Shown: positions 11,037 through 21,417 of the stretch, piece by piece
Layout: each line of letters starts with the position of its first letter
Numbering within the stretch: the first letter of the stretch is position 1
Notes under the pieces: generated by a model
Seen by the model: the letters and a program-made list of their open reading frames with translations, nothing else
The model's database searches: none
What the model was told of the DNA's origin: nothing
Translations under genes and position numbers: made by a program
Source of the DNA: Labia minor
Taxonomy: Eukaryota; Arthropoda; Insecta; Dermaptera; Spongiphoridae
Reading direction: 5' to 3'
DNA length: 64,000 bases
Assembly: GCA_963082975.1 (NCBI GenBank)
Contig: OY720346.1
Span: 70,485,267-70,549,266, forward strand

Positions 11037-11515
11037 CGAGGGTAGGTCAATAATTCCGTGACTTTTTGAATTTCTTGTCTCTTAATCGAAATGGCAACAG
11101 TGCTTCTGCCGGCAGGCAACTATCATTTGGACTCCTGTCGAAATTTGAACTAACTGGATCTTTTATTTTTTGTTTGACTTCCATTAAAAGCAGACTACCT
11201 CGTGATTTGCGAAGAAAATGGAAAAGTGAATTTCCATGAAAATCCATGAATTGGGATACGAATTGCTCCCTCATCCACCCTATTCTTAGGATTTAGCCCC
11301 GAGTGACTATTTCTTGTTTCCAAACCTGAAGAAATGTCTCGGCAGAAAGAGATTTGACTATAACGTTGAAATCATCTCAAAAACAAATACCTATTTTGAT
11401 TTCCTCGAAAAATCTTATTTTTTCGAAGAGAGCTCAAAGGAGAAAAATAAAATAATTTTTTATCCAAAAACCTGTGTTTCATTCAAAAAGTCATGGATTT
11501 ATTGACCTACCTTCG
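11037..11515 (+). mobile_element. Short mariner derivative (479 bp), partly inside the tandem duplication
   Basis: Inverted ends CGAGGGTAGGTCAATAATTC and GATTTATTGACCTACCTTCG are flanked by TA at 11035-11036 and 11516-11517. The right half encodes a transposase C-terminal part: PHPPYS, a stop, DLAPSDYFLFPNLKKCLGRK, then a decayed tail. The third catalytic aspartate (PSDYF) is present but preceded by a TAG stop in PPYSPDLAP. Other catalytic regions are deleted. The 1.88-kb tandem duplication starts within this element, at 11121. Confidence 0.88.
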
Positions 11516-13002
11516 TATTATATTTAGTACAACATAATTCAAATATATGTGTCATTTAGATAAGATAATATTTTCTTTTATTAATTAATATTTTAATATA
11601 AAGAATTTTTTAATTTTCAAAATGTAAAATATTTAAACTAGAATATAAAATTGATCTACTAATTGTTTCATTATACAAAAATATGTATTACAATACATAT
11701 TTAATTGTGAAAATTGTTTTTTTTCCTAAACTATTGTTTAATAATAATACTAAATATATATTTAATAATAATAAATATGGGTGATATATAATGATAATAG
11801 GAATAGAAATAATGGGAAAACATATGGATTTTTCCCTTTGATTCACCAAGTACTGGAATAATTGCTTCGTTTCATGCTGCTAATTGTTTTAATTTATTAC
11901 CTTAGACGAGAGGCCATTTCCATTAAACTTTCTTTCCATTCGTGTATCATTTAAGTTATTAACCACTCACTTTTTACCCTGGTCACACCTTCTTAGGAAT
12001 TTTGTTAAACTTACAATTGCATCCCAACACTGAAGTAACTTTATAAATATTGTACATAAATCATTCGTTTAATTATTTTTTTTTTTATTTATTGAAGAAG
12101 ATTAGACAGATAAATTAAAAATATTCTAATATGCTAGAAAAATGATTAAACATCAACTGAATTCAAGATCAAAAGAACCTTATCGTGATAAAAAAACTTA
12201 AAAAGAGAGATTATAAATCGTTTCAATTTGTAAATGGAAGAGAAAATAATTATATTAAAGACGTCGACATAAAATAAAATATAAAATTAATATAAATATT
12301 ATCTTATTATACTAGCGAAGATTGTATATACATACATATATATTTGTATATTTTTGAGATATTAAATCGTTCTAAGGATTTTTTTTGAAATTCACACAAT
12401 AGATAATTTTTAGAAAGAAAAATCGATCTGTATTGGTTTCAACCGCAGGAAATCATCTTTGTTAGTTTTTTCTTATTAAAAAAATAGAAATTTTTAATGA
12501 CATTAGCAACTTTATCAGCCATTTGAAACTTGCCCTCTGTCATATTTTAATTAATATTGTATTAATCATTTTTAAAATTTAAAATATTTTAAAATATTTC
12601 AATCTTTTTTAATTTAATTTGGAAATGTAATTTAAAAATATTTATTTTAATAATATTTTAGAATCACAAATTTCGAAATATATTATTCATTCCTCTTAGC
12701 AAAAAAAAAAAAAATTATGAAGTTATAAATTATAATTATAAATAAAGAAACTTTATAAAAATATTTTTTTTTCTTTAAATGATGTTCATTTAAAATGATA
12801 ATGAAAAAATATCTTATTTCAAATAAATTTTTGAATAAATTTGATCTAATAATATTAAATTATATTATATCAATTAAAATGTTTTTTAGATTAAATTATA
12901 AATAATATAAATGATATTTGATTATTATAAATAAAAAGAAAATATATAACCTCCTTTCTTATTTAAAATATACTCATAGACAAGTACAGTTGTCAAAATA
13001 AT
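11121..13002 (+). repeat. Tandem duplication, copy 1 (1,882 bp)
   Basis: Every stretch I compared in 11121-13002 recurs at 13003-14884 with a constant offset of 1,882 bases and no indel, including homopolymer lengths such as the 11-T run. The unit holds the right four-fifths of the mariner at 11037-11515, an AT-rich spacer and the left about 700 bases of a family B repeat. A few bases (TAT/T) of microhomology sit at the junction. Confidence 0.93.
12299..13002 (+). repeat. Family B repeat, left part (duplication copy 1)
   Basis: Starts with ATCTTATTATACTAGCGAAG, followed by TGAGATATTAAATCGTTCTA and GATCTGTATTGGTTTCAACC. The same order is seen at 14181, 37500 and 60970. It is cut at 13002 by the tandem-duplication junction. 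Unclassified and non-coding. Confidence 0.8.
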
Positions 13003-13397
13003 TATCATTTGGACTCCTGTCGAAATTTGAACTAACTGGATCTTTTATTTTTTGTTTGACTTCCATTAAAAGCAGACTACCTCGTGATTTGCGAAGAAAA
13101 TGGAAAAGTGAATTTCCATGAAAATCCATGAATTGGGATACGAATTGCTCCCTCATCCACCCTATTCTTAGGATTTAGCCCCGAGTGACTATTTCTTGTT
13201 TCCAAACCTGAAGAAATGTCTCGGCAGAAAGAGATTTGACTATAACGTTGAAATCATCTCAAAAACAAATACCTATTTTGATTTCCTCGAAAAATCTTAT
13301 TTTTTCGAAGAGAGCTCAAAGGAGAAAAATAAAATAATTTTTTATCCAAAAACCTGTGTTTCATTCAAAAAGTCATGGATTTATTGACCTACCTTCG
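13003..13397 (+). mobile_element. Mariner derivative, left-truncated by duplication
   Basis: Identical, as far as I compared, to 11121-11515, including the stop in front of DLAPSDYFLFPNLKK and the right terminal repeat ending CTTCG. It lacks the first 84 bases of the element with the left terminal repeat. Confidence 0.88.
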
Positions 13398-14884
13398 TAT
13401 TATATTTAGTACAACATAATTCAAATATATGTGTCATTTAGATAAGATAATATTTTCTTTTATTAATTAATATTTTAATATAAAGAATTTTTTAATTTTC
13501 AAAATGTAAAATATTTAAACTAGAATATAAAATTGATCTACTAATTGTTTCATTATACAAAAATATGTATTACAATACATATTTAATTGTGAAAATTGTT
13601 TTTTTTCCTAAACTATTGTTTAATAATAATACTAAATATATATTTAATAATAATAAATATGGGTGATATATAATGATAATAGGAATAGAAATAATGGGAA
13701 AACATATGGATTTTTCCCTTTGATTCACCAAGTACTGGAATAATTGCTTCGTTTCATGCTGCTAATTGTTTTAATTTATTACCTTAGACGAGAGGCCATT
13801 TCCATTAAACTTTCTTTCCATTCGTGTATCATTTAAGTTATTAACCACTCACTTTTTACCCTGGTCACACCTTCTTAGGAATTTTGTTAAACTTACAATT
13901 GCATCCCAACACTGAAGTAACTTTATAAATATTGTACATAAATCATTCGTTTAATTATTTTTTTTTTTATTTATTGAAGAAGATTAGACAGATAAATTAA
14001 AAATATTCTAATATGCTAGAAAAATGATTAAACATCAACTGAATTCAAGATCAAAAGAACCTTATCGTGATAAAAAAACTTAAAAAGAGAGATTATAAAT
14101 CGTTTCAATTTGTAAATGGAAGAGAAAATAATTATATTAAAGACGTCGACATAAAATAAAATATAAAATTAATATAAATATTATCTTATTATACTAGCGA
14201 AGATTGTATATACATACATATATATTTGTATATTTTTGAGATATTAAATCGTTCTAAGGATTTTTTTTGAAATTCACACAATAGATAATTTTTAGAAAGA
14301 AAAATCGATCTGTATTGGTTTCAACCGCAGGAAATCATCTTTGTTAGTTTTTTCTTATTAAAAAAATAGAAATTTTTAATGACATTAGCAACTTTATCAG
14401 CCATTTGAAACTTGCCCTCTGTCATATTTTAATTAATATTGTATTAATCATTTTTAAAATTTAAAATATTTTAAAATATTTCAATCTTTTTTAATTTAAT
14501 TTGGAAATGTAATTTAAAAATATTTATTTTAATAATATTTTAGAATCACAAATTTCGAAATATATTATTCATTCCTCTTAGCAAAAAAAAAAAAAATTAT
14601 GAAGTTATAAATTATAATTATAAATAAAGAAACTTTATAAAAATATTTTTTTTTCTTTAAATGATGTTCATTTAAAATGATAATGAAAAAATATCTTATT
14701 TCAAATAAATTTTTGAATAAATTTGATCTAATAATATTAAATTATATTATATCAATTAAAATGTTTTTTAGATTAAATTATAAATAATATAAATGATATT
14801 TGATTATTATAAATAAAAAGAAAATATATAACCTCCTTTCTTATTTAAAATATACTCATAGACAAGTACAGTTGTCAAAATAAT
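13003..14884 (+). repeat. Tandem duplication, copy 2 (1,882 bp)
   Basis: The second direct copy of 11121-13002. It begins inside the mariner element, so the mariner's left end is missing here (the element remnant is 13003-13397). At its right end family B continues unbroken into 14885-15063, so this copy carries the original right boundary. The order is best explained by an event after both transposons had landed, or by an assembly artefact. Confidence 0.93.
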
Positions 14885-15063
14885 TTCAGAATTTATATTA
14901 TTATCAGTAGTAATCCATAGTCAAAACACTCTATAAGCTATTGCTACTTCGAAAAATATAAATTGAAGCCATCTAATTATAACAACACACACATTATATA
15001 TGAATAATATAGGATGAAATATTTTATCAAGTAAATTTGAATATATTTGTCATCTTGAAATGA
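14181..15063 (+). repeat. Family B repeat, subtype 1, full-length copy
   Basis: Runs from CTTATTATACTAGCGAAG through GTCAAAATAATTTCAGAATT to ATTTTATCAAGTAAATTTGA and the CATCTTGAAATGA end. It aligns along its length with 37497-38340. This subtype differs in its right half from the subtype at 29300, 50826 and 60970, which carries TATATCCACAGGCCATAC instead. No long open frame. Confidence 0.8.
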
Positions 15064-15808
15064 CTATTAAAATACATATCTTAAAAAATAGTTATTTTGT
15101 AATTATTCTTACCTTTTTTCATTTTTATTCCTTTAATGATTATTTTTATTAATCTTCTAGAAGTAATTACAAGTTAACAATTAATGTAGTTAAACAAATC
15201 AAATAATATTTATAAAATATGATACGAAAGTTTTGCTTTACTTACATGCATCGAACATCGGAAAATAATTATGCTTTGCACTGAATACAAAATGGAAACT
15301 TGTTTTGGAATGAAATGCTCTGACGTCACAAAACCCTTTTCAATGCATTTAGACAAAAAATTTCTTAACTAAAAGAAAAATCAAATGACAAATTTATATA
15401 GAATTAATTAATAATTTGACTGAAATTTTAACATCTTAAACATCTTAATAATAAATTTAATAAATTCAAGTCATAAAAATAATGATGGAACTTTACTCTC
15501 TAATATATATTAATTAATGATTTTATATTCTTAATAATTCTATCTTTGTTTATACAAAGAATAGAATATTAACGAATAGTTATACTTTGAGATCTGAAAT
15601 GTATTAATAGGATTAGATAGATAGATTTCATTCATGCATAATTATTATATATTATATATATTGATGATCAAATAAATAGATAACATTTTTTGGTTAATTT
15701 AAAATTATTATTTTAGATTTTAATTTTTTTATAATATATTTTAATTAGATATTTACAGGAAATGAAATATATAATATCAAACTACGCTTATTATTGGAAT
15801 TTGTATAT
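15064..15808. other. AT-rich spacer
   Basis: AT-rich unique sequence. Bases 15220-15360 are slightly less AT-rich (ACATGCATCGAACATCGG, CTCTGACGTCACAAAACC). No gene or element recognised. Confidence 0.4.
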
Positions 15809-16460
15809 TTAGATTTAGAGTATTTGAGAATAGAATTCTTATTAGCATTTATGGGCCAAAGAAGGATCAGGTCACCGGAGAGTGGCGAAGACTACATAAC
15901 CAGGCCCCCTAAACTCTATTGTTCTCCGTAAAACAAAGTTTTATGGCTCCATCTGGTAATGCTGGCATTCGAAAATATAATAAAAAATCGGGCTTGTGTG
16001 TGTATGTGTTTGGTCTTTGCAAAGACAAGTCCGATTTTTTTTTTCAATTAGTTACTGCCAGCATTCACATGGTGGCGCCAAAAACTTTGTTTCATCGAGA
16101 ACAATAGAGTTTAGTAGTCTGTTAGATGGTCTGTGTACATAACGAAAAATTGCATAACCTCTATGCATCTCCAAATATAGTTAGGACCTTATGAAGTCGG
16201 TTGTGATGGGCGGGACTCGTCGCTAGAATGGAAGCGGAACGACAAGCGAGAAACCTAATTGTGGGGAGACCTATTGGGAAGCGACCGGTTGGTATACCAA
16301 GGACGTGGTGGGTAGCCAATATAGAAAGGAACGTGAGGAAGATAAGAGAAAATAGTAGTTGGATGGGATTAGCTCAGAATTGAAGGATTGTGATTACTGC
16401 AGCCGAGAACTTTCGAGTTCCATAGAACCACAGAGATAGATAGATAGATAAATTTATTAA
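15809..16460 (+). pseudogene. Non-LTR retrotransposon ORF2 C-terminus, 5'-truncated and interrupted
   Basis: Reading the plus strand across the insertion at 15901-16135: FRVFENRILISIYGPKKDQV, then TGEWRRLHN, then after the insertion EKLHNLYASPNIVRT, WAGLVARMEAERQARN, VGRPIGKRPVGIPRTWW and TAAENFRVP with a stop. This is the tail downstream of the reverse transcriptase in RTE/Jockey-like arthropod elements. Internal stops (after NIVRT, near SRL and after AQN) show decay. A GATAGATAGATAGATA 3' tail follows at 16435-16450. The same tail occurs at 45138-45455 and 49588-49695. Only the last about 140 codons are present, so it is a dead 5'-truncated copy. Confidence 0.88.
15901..16135. mobile_element. 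235-bp MITE inserted in the retrotransposon
   Basis: TACATAAC flanks the insert on both sides (15893-15900 and 16136-16143), a perfect 8-bp target duplication that splits the ORF2 reading frame between WRRLHN and EKLHN. Inside are long imperfect inverted repeats: CTAAACTCTATTGTTCTC and GAGAACAATAGAGTTTAG, then ACAAAGTTTT/AAAACTTTGT and ATGCTGGCA/TGCCAGCAT. The ends CAGGCC...CTGTG and the 8-bp duplication suggest hAT. The open frame at 15919-16107 is chance. Confidence 0.88.
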
Positions 16461-16850
16461 GAGAACATTAATATTAATAATTATAATTGTGTGATTTAAT
16501 CCTCAAGATTGAACAAGGCTATAGGTATATTATTATATGAAAGGGTATATAGAAGGTCCGAGGATATAAAATTGCTTTCTCTGGCAAAGAGAAGTTAAGA
16601 TGGTAATAAACCTTTATAAATTTTTATGAGAGAAGATGATGTGGAAGTTGCAACTTAATCTCCCATATAAAGATACATTTATCAATATCAATGTTTACAT
16701 TATATATATATATATTTAATATGTAAGAAAAGAAGATATCTAGTTATATTCAAATATATAAAATCAAATTAAAGAAATAAACATCAAGTACATATATATT
16801 AACTAATAATTTAAAATCTGCCAAATAATTTTAATTTAGATAATAAAAAT
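16461..16850. other. AT-rich spacer
   Basis: AT-rich with short TA runs near 16703-16715. No recognised feature. Confidence 0.4.
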
Positions 16851-16980
16851 TATTGAGCTGTTGAGATTTCAATCTGAAATGAATAGAGACATCCTTTTTC
16901 TGCTTTATCGACTAACATTATAATTTTAAAATATATCATCACGTATGTTAGGCAACAAATCTTAATCCATAGAATTGAAT
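16851..16980 (+). repeat. Direct repeat of 130 bp, copy 1
   Basis: GAGCTGTTGAGATTTCAATC through CTGCTTTATCGACTAACATT to CATAGAATTGAAT. It recurs 999 bases downstream at 17850-17979 with about ten differences. Family A and D fragments lie between the two copies. Confidence 0.75.
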
Positions 16981-17138
16981 TAATTAATTAAATTATAAAT
17001 TAAGTATAATTAAATTGTATTAATTAATTCAAAAATTATAGTATTGTTATTAAATTAAATTAATTAATTAACATATATTAAATTTAAAAACTGTATCTTC
17101 ATTTTTAAGTCAAAATTTAAGAATTTCAAAAATTAATT

Positions 17139-17528
17139 CGCGTGTTTGGCTCTTTGTTGATGACACCACGTCACTTGTTGGCGCGTGATTGGCAGTCAAC
17201 GTGTTAAAAAATTAATTCCGGCACTTTCAGTGATTCAATCAAACTGAAATTCTATTTATAGTAGTTTTATACAATTTTTAATCGTGTGAAAAACTATCAT
17301 ATATATATTTTTATTTTTACGGTCAGTTTAGGGGAAAAAGATGAAAACATTAATGACTCTCCTCCGAATGAGCTACATTTCTCAAAAGTTGATAGAAAAC
17401 TATGAATTTTAATAATGTCCGTGCACTTTAGTGAAAATGAGTCAGGGACCTTCAAAACGTATCAAAACATCAAAATCTCGACATCAAAATTTTTCGTAAT
17501 CGCAATACTATCTCTGGCGAGATAGTAA
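17139..17528 (+). repeat. Family A repeat, left end truncated
   Basis: Begins inside the element at GCGTGTTTGGCTC and runs through GTTGGCGCGTGATTGGCAG, CTACATTTCTCAAAAGTTGA and CTTAGTG-like AGTGAAAATGAGTCAGGG to TCTCTGGCGAGATAGTAA. A short deletion removes the usual GCGTAATCTTGTC and CA-repeat part. Confidence 0.85.
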
Positions 17529-17691
17529 CAAAAAAAATATTACGACGATTTGAATAAAGTTATTAATTTTATATTTAAAAATTGTGTTGTTTCGTAAGTA
17601 TTTGAAACAAAATTTCCTATAAATTATTATTATTAAACAATTTCGTGCGGCTAGAAGCCGCCTGTCCCTCTCAGAAGAATTTTATGCCACT
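17529..17691 (+). repeat. Family D repeat, copy 1
   Basis: Matches 59878-60047 closely: TTGTGTTGTTTCGTAAGT, then GAAACAAAATTTCCTATAAA, then GGCTAGAAGCCGCCTGTCCC and a TTTTATGCC end. It is cut at its right end by the following family A fragment. Class unknown. Confidence 0.75.
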
Positions 17692-17847
17692 TGTCTTGTC
17701 TACATACACACATACACACACACATATACAAACATTTTTCTCTACCTTAGTGAAAATGACTCAGGGGCCTTCAAATGTATAAAAACATCAAAATTTCGAC
17801 ATCGAAAATTTTCGTGATCGCAATATTATCTCTGGCGAGATAGTAAT
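17692..17847 (+). repeat. Family A repeat, right-end fragment
   Basis: Only the last about 155 bases of family A: TTGTCTACATACACACATAC, a CA repeat, GTGAAAATGACTCAGGGG, then TCTCTGGCGAGATAGTAA. Confidence 0.85.
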
Positions 17848-17849
17848 CA

Positions 17850-17979
17850 ACAATGAGCTGTTGAGATTTCAAACTGAAATGAATGAAGATAGCCGCTTTC
17901 TGCTTTATCGACTAACATTATATTTTTAAAATAAATTATCACGGATGTTAGGCAATAAATATTACTCCATAGAATTGAA
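17850..17979 (+). repeat. Direct repeat of 130 bp, copy 2
   Basis: Diverged second copy of 16851-16980 (GAGCTGTTGAGATTTCAAAC ... CATAGAATTGAAT). It follows directly after the family A fragment. Confidence 0.75.
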
Positions 17980-18552
17980 TACAATAATTATTTCTGTTTT
18001 ATTATTATTTAAATTATTTTATTCAATCATTTTTCAAAATATATATTTTCTATACTAAACAAGTTTATTTAAAGGATATGTTTCTTTATTATAATGAAAA
18101 TCATATGTTTTATTTTTTTCTTTTACTTAAATAAAAGAAAACGTTTTTACCACGTTTTTACTTTCGACCCTTTAATGAGCCCCTTCATCTTATAACTTGT
18201 TTTTTATTTTAATTTTTTTATTATTTTTTTTTTATGCAAGTATGTTTGTCCCCGTCGTTGAGTTTGGTAATGTAGTAATGGGAGCGGCTGCTGTGGTTCT
18301 GGTTGTTTTTTTCGCTATAGGCTATCTAGGTGAGCCTAGCCTAGGCTAGTTGAGGCAAATTCCAAAGAGAACTTTGTCTTCGTAGCGATCCTTGTAAAAA
18401 CATAAACTATACTTATGCGTCTCTTAATTGATCTAATCATTCCTCTTTCTCTCTATCTCTCTCTCTCTCTCTCTCTTTCCCCTTCTATTTTTTATTAAGA
18501 AAACATGTCGAAATGGAAAAATACAATAATATATACTAAAATATATAAAATA
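17980..18552. other. Spacer with a GC-richer patch and a possible small exon
   Basis: 18000-18230 is AT-rich. At 18242-18349 a frame of 36 codons starts with ATG (MFVPVVEFGNVVMGA) and continues as a hydrophobic stretch; it contains a possible splice donor, CTAG|GTGAGC, near 18330. A CT microsatellite follows at about 18450-18475. The composition is unlike its surroundings, but no family is recognised and no acceptor or further exon can be tied to it. Confidence 0.2.
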
Positions 18553-19145
18553 AGCTGGAGTGTCTCCTCTCGACTATCTCGCAATTTAAATTGGATTAAT
18601 TTACATATATTATATTTAAATTAAATTTAATTAAGAAATTATAAATTATAAATTAAAATTAATAAATAATATTTATTAAACCAGGGCATGTTTGGCTCTC
18701 TTGATGGCACCACGTCACGTGTTGGCGCGTGAGATTTGCAGTGTTAAAAAATTAATTCTGGTACTTTCAGCGATTCAATCAAGCTGAAATTCTATATATA
18801 GCAGTTTTATACGATTTTTAATCATGTAAAAAACTATCAAACATATATCTTTATTTTAACGGTCACTTTAGAGGAAAAATAATCAAAACGTTGTAGGTAA
18901 TGGCCCTCTTCCGGTTGAGCTACATTTCTCAAAAGTTGATAGAAAACTACGACTTCTGAATAATGGCCGTATAACAAATTTCATGATTCTAGCTCAAACC
19001 GTTTTTGCGTAATCTTGTCTATATTCACACACATTTTTCTCATCCTTAGTGAAAATGATTCAGGAACCTTCAAAATGTATAAAACCATCAAAATCTCAAA
19101 ATCGAAAATTTTTGTGATCACAATACTATCCCTGGCGTCATAGTA
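18553..19145 (+). repeat. Family A repeat, near full length
   Basis: Starts AGCTGGAGTGTCTCCTCTCG then ACTATCTCGCAATTT and runs through CACGTGTTGGCGCGTGAG, CTTCCGGTTGAGCTACATTT, GTTTTTGCGTAATCTTGTCT and AGTGAAAATGATTCAGG to a slightly changed end, CCCTGGCGTCATAGTAA. The ACTATCTCGC near one end and GGCGAGATAGT at the other (in intact copies) form a short terminal inverted repeat. Confidence 0.88.
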
Positions 19146-19918
19146 AATATTAAGTTAATATAAATATTATATAATAAATTAATTACCTTATTATAATATA
19201 AATAAAAAAGTTATTTTTAAAATATGTCTTAACATAAATTCTTATTAAATTAAGTAATTTATATATTTATCCAATTTATATATTATAAATTAAACAAGAT
19301 TATTTTTATTATATTTTGTATTACTATTATTCTAGTCTTCATTTCAAATATAATTTGTTTTATACTTTGATTTATAAAAAAATAAGTACTATAATAAATT
19401 ATAATCAAATAAAAATTAATGAATTAGATAAATTTAAAAAAAAATATTAAATTTATTTTTACATTGTGTGGTTTCGATATCCTTACTGAGAGCATGTTTA
19501 ATAGATCAAAGTTTTAGAACATCATAGAACGAATCCATTTCCTTTTTCTTTTTTCTTTTTTTTTTTATAAAATTATTACAAATTTTTTCATCTTCACTTA
19601 ATGCTGTTGTTAATTTCTTATTGAGATCAAAGCGCCTCTAGCCTGTAATATAAATTTAATAATTAGTAATTAGTAATATGTACTTTTCTTAGAGTATACA
19701 TAATTTTTTCAATCATTTCTAATAAAAATTACTGTTATTATATTTTTTTTTTTATTTATTTCATCTTCAAGACAATTACAACTCAATTGGTGGTAGTGGA
19801 AATGAAAAAAAATTCCATTCATTAATTTACCCATGAAGCATCATTTCAAATTAATTTATTAATATGATAAATTTTGTGGAAATAATTTTTTTATATGCAT
19901 TTGTTTATCTTTTTATTA
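19146..19918 (+). repeat. AT-rich DNA with repeat shared with 1-169
   Basis: 19337-19507 aligns to 1-169 (ATATAATTTGTTTTATACTT ... GAGAGCATGTTTAATAGAT). The rest is AT-rich without gene features; GCGCCTCTAGCCTGTAATAT near 19630 loosely recalls the end of family D. Confidence 0.65.
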
Positions 19919-20530
19919 CCGACCGACGATAGTAAGGGAGGTATTGTTTTCACACCAAATTTCACATGTGGAGATTTTTACATATCTCCACGAATCATGC
20001 ATTTTCTAAACAGAAAAAAGTATTTTTAGCATGATGTCTGTCCGTCCGTCTGTCCGTCTGTCCGTCCGTATAGATGTGTACAGCCTGAACGGCTCAACCG
20101 ATTTTGATGAAATTTGGTATATTTACTTAATGCATCAGTGGGATGAATTGATCAACTTTTGGTGCAATTCCGGAAACCGGAAGTGGTAGTATTAGCGATC
20201 GACGATAGGAAGGAAAGGGTTATTTTCACACCAAAGGAGATTTTTTTATATATCACCACGATTCATGCACTTTGTATTGGTTTTATCCTCGAGAAAAATC
20301 ATATTTATTAGTTTTTTCTTGATTTAAAATTATATGACGTCATCCAGCCATTCATGACGTCACAGCCTGGTCTTGCATATATATTATAAATAAAATAAAA
20401 TTAAAAATGTTTATATTTATTATTTATGTATCCATATCTGTTTTTTATTACATTAATAGATATATGAAAATTATTTGAAATTGTTTCTGTAGCTGGAAAT
20501 TAATTTATTTCAAACCGTCGGTCGGTTCGG
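19919..20530 (+). mobile_element. Family E element with GACCGAC terminal inverted repeats
   Basis: Ends are ACCGACCGACGATAG at the left and CCGTCGGTCGGT at the right, an 11-base perfect inverted repeat. Inside: CACATGTGGAGATTTTTACA, a GTCC/GTCT-rich tract (20035-20075), then CTGAACGGCTCAACCGATTT. Near 20190 a second partial start (GCGATCGACGATAGGAAGG) and a piece like family B's GTATTGGTTTTATCCTCGAG follow, so the copy is composite. Related copies lie at 6905 and 8206. No coding capacity. Confidence 0.7.
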
Positions 20531-20759
20531 ACCTGGCCACAGGTCAACTTATTTTATTATTTTATGAATTTTAAACAAATAATTTTTAAAAATCATAGAA
20601 TTTTTAAAATAAAATTCCTCGTTAAATGAATTTCTAATTTATGTGAATACATATATTATTAAAAAGATCCTTAACATAATCTAAGCAATAAACAGTAAAT
20701 CATTATTTATCATTTTCTTATTAATATATTATTAGTTTAAATTATATTATAATATACTA
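20531..20759. other. AT-rich spacer
   Basis: AT-rich; no feature recognised apart from GGACCTGGCCACAGGTCAAC right after the family E end, which itself is a short imperfect palindrome. Confidence 0.35.
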
Positions 20760-20760
20760 T

Positions 20761-21417
20761 ACGAGGTCTTTTGATAAGAAAAGGTGAATTTTGAATTATT
20801 TCGAAAAGTAATTATTTATTCATCAATATCCATTTTGTTCCCTTTCAAAGTAATTTCCCTTAGATATGCCAGCGGTTCTTTCAATCGTCGAAGCACTTCT
20901 GAAACGCGCTTTTCGGTATGGCAGCAGGTTCTTCGATTCCGACTTTATCTCATCATTTGTAACAAAACTCTTTCCTTTCATGGGTCTCTTCAGTTTTGGG
21001 AAGAGGAAAAAGTCGCAGGGAGCCAAATCTGGTGAATACGGTGGTTGACGCATGATTACGATGTTGTTTTTGGCCAAAAATTCACGAACAAGCAATGATG
21101 TGTGAGCTGATGCATTTTCGTGAAGCAGAATCCATGATTTGTTTTTCCACAATTCCAAACGTTTGAATCGTATTGCTTCACGCAAACGTTGCATAACTTC
21201 ATTGTAGTATTCCTTATTGTTTTTTAAGTAAAAAATCGAAGAACACACAAAAGTGACTACCTTTTCATTTGTCAAATTCAAACTACTCATCCAAAATGGC
21301 TGATAATGTCAATATATGAAAAACATATGTGTCCTTTCATAACAAAAAATAATTTCGCTAATCGAATGTACACAGCCCGAGAAAATTCAAAATTCACCTT
21401 TTCTTTTGAACAGACCT
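20761..21417 (-). mobile_element. Internally deleted mariner, minus strand
   Basis: Terminal repeats ACGAGGTCTTTTGATAAGAA and TTCTTTTGAACAGACCT, both followed inward by GGTGAATTTTGAATT, match those of 1244-2111. At about 655 bp it is half normal mariner length; the segment between the N-terminal region and the EYYNEVM block is deleted. It is the best-preserved coding copy of this family in the window. Confidence 0.88.
20823..21290 (-). pseudogene. Mariner transposase, C-terminal half fused to N-terminal scrap
   Basis: An open frame of 155 codons. It reads NKEYYNEVM, then LLHENASAHTSLLVREFL, then MRQPPYSPDLAPCDFFLFPK, then a C-terminus ending SKGNYFEREQNGY. These are the second and third catalytic blocks and tail of a mariner DD34D transposase. 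At the DNAPAH-type site the residue is glutamate (HENASAH), so the middle aspartate is D to E; the third aspartate (PCDFF) is 35 residues later. The first aspartate block and DNA-binding domain are deleted. The N-terminal residues may come from the region ahead of the deletion. Inactive by absence of the first catalytic block. Confidence 0.85.

Noticed and set aside
11121-14884. CRISPR or satellite array
   Set aside because: Only two copies of a long unit with no short spaced repeats; this is a segmental tandem duplication.
16190-16425. Independent host gene encoding VGRPIGKRPVGIPRTWW
   Set aside because: The same peptide order is a standard retrotransposon ORF2 tail; stops and a GATA tail confirm a dead element copy.
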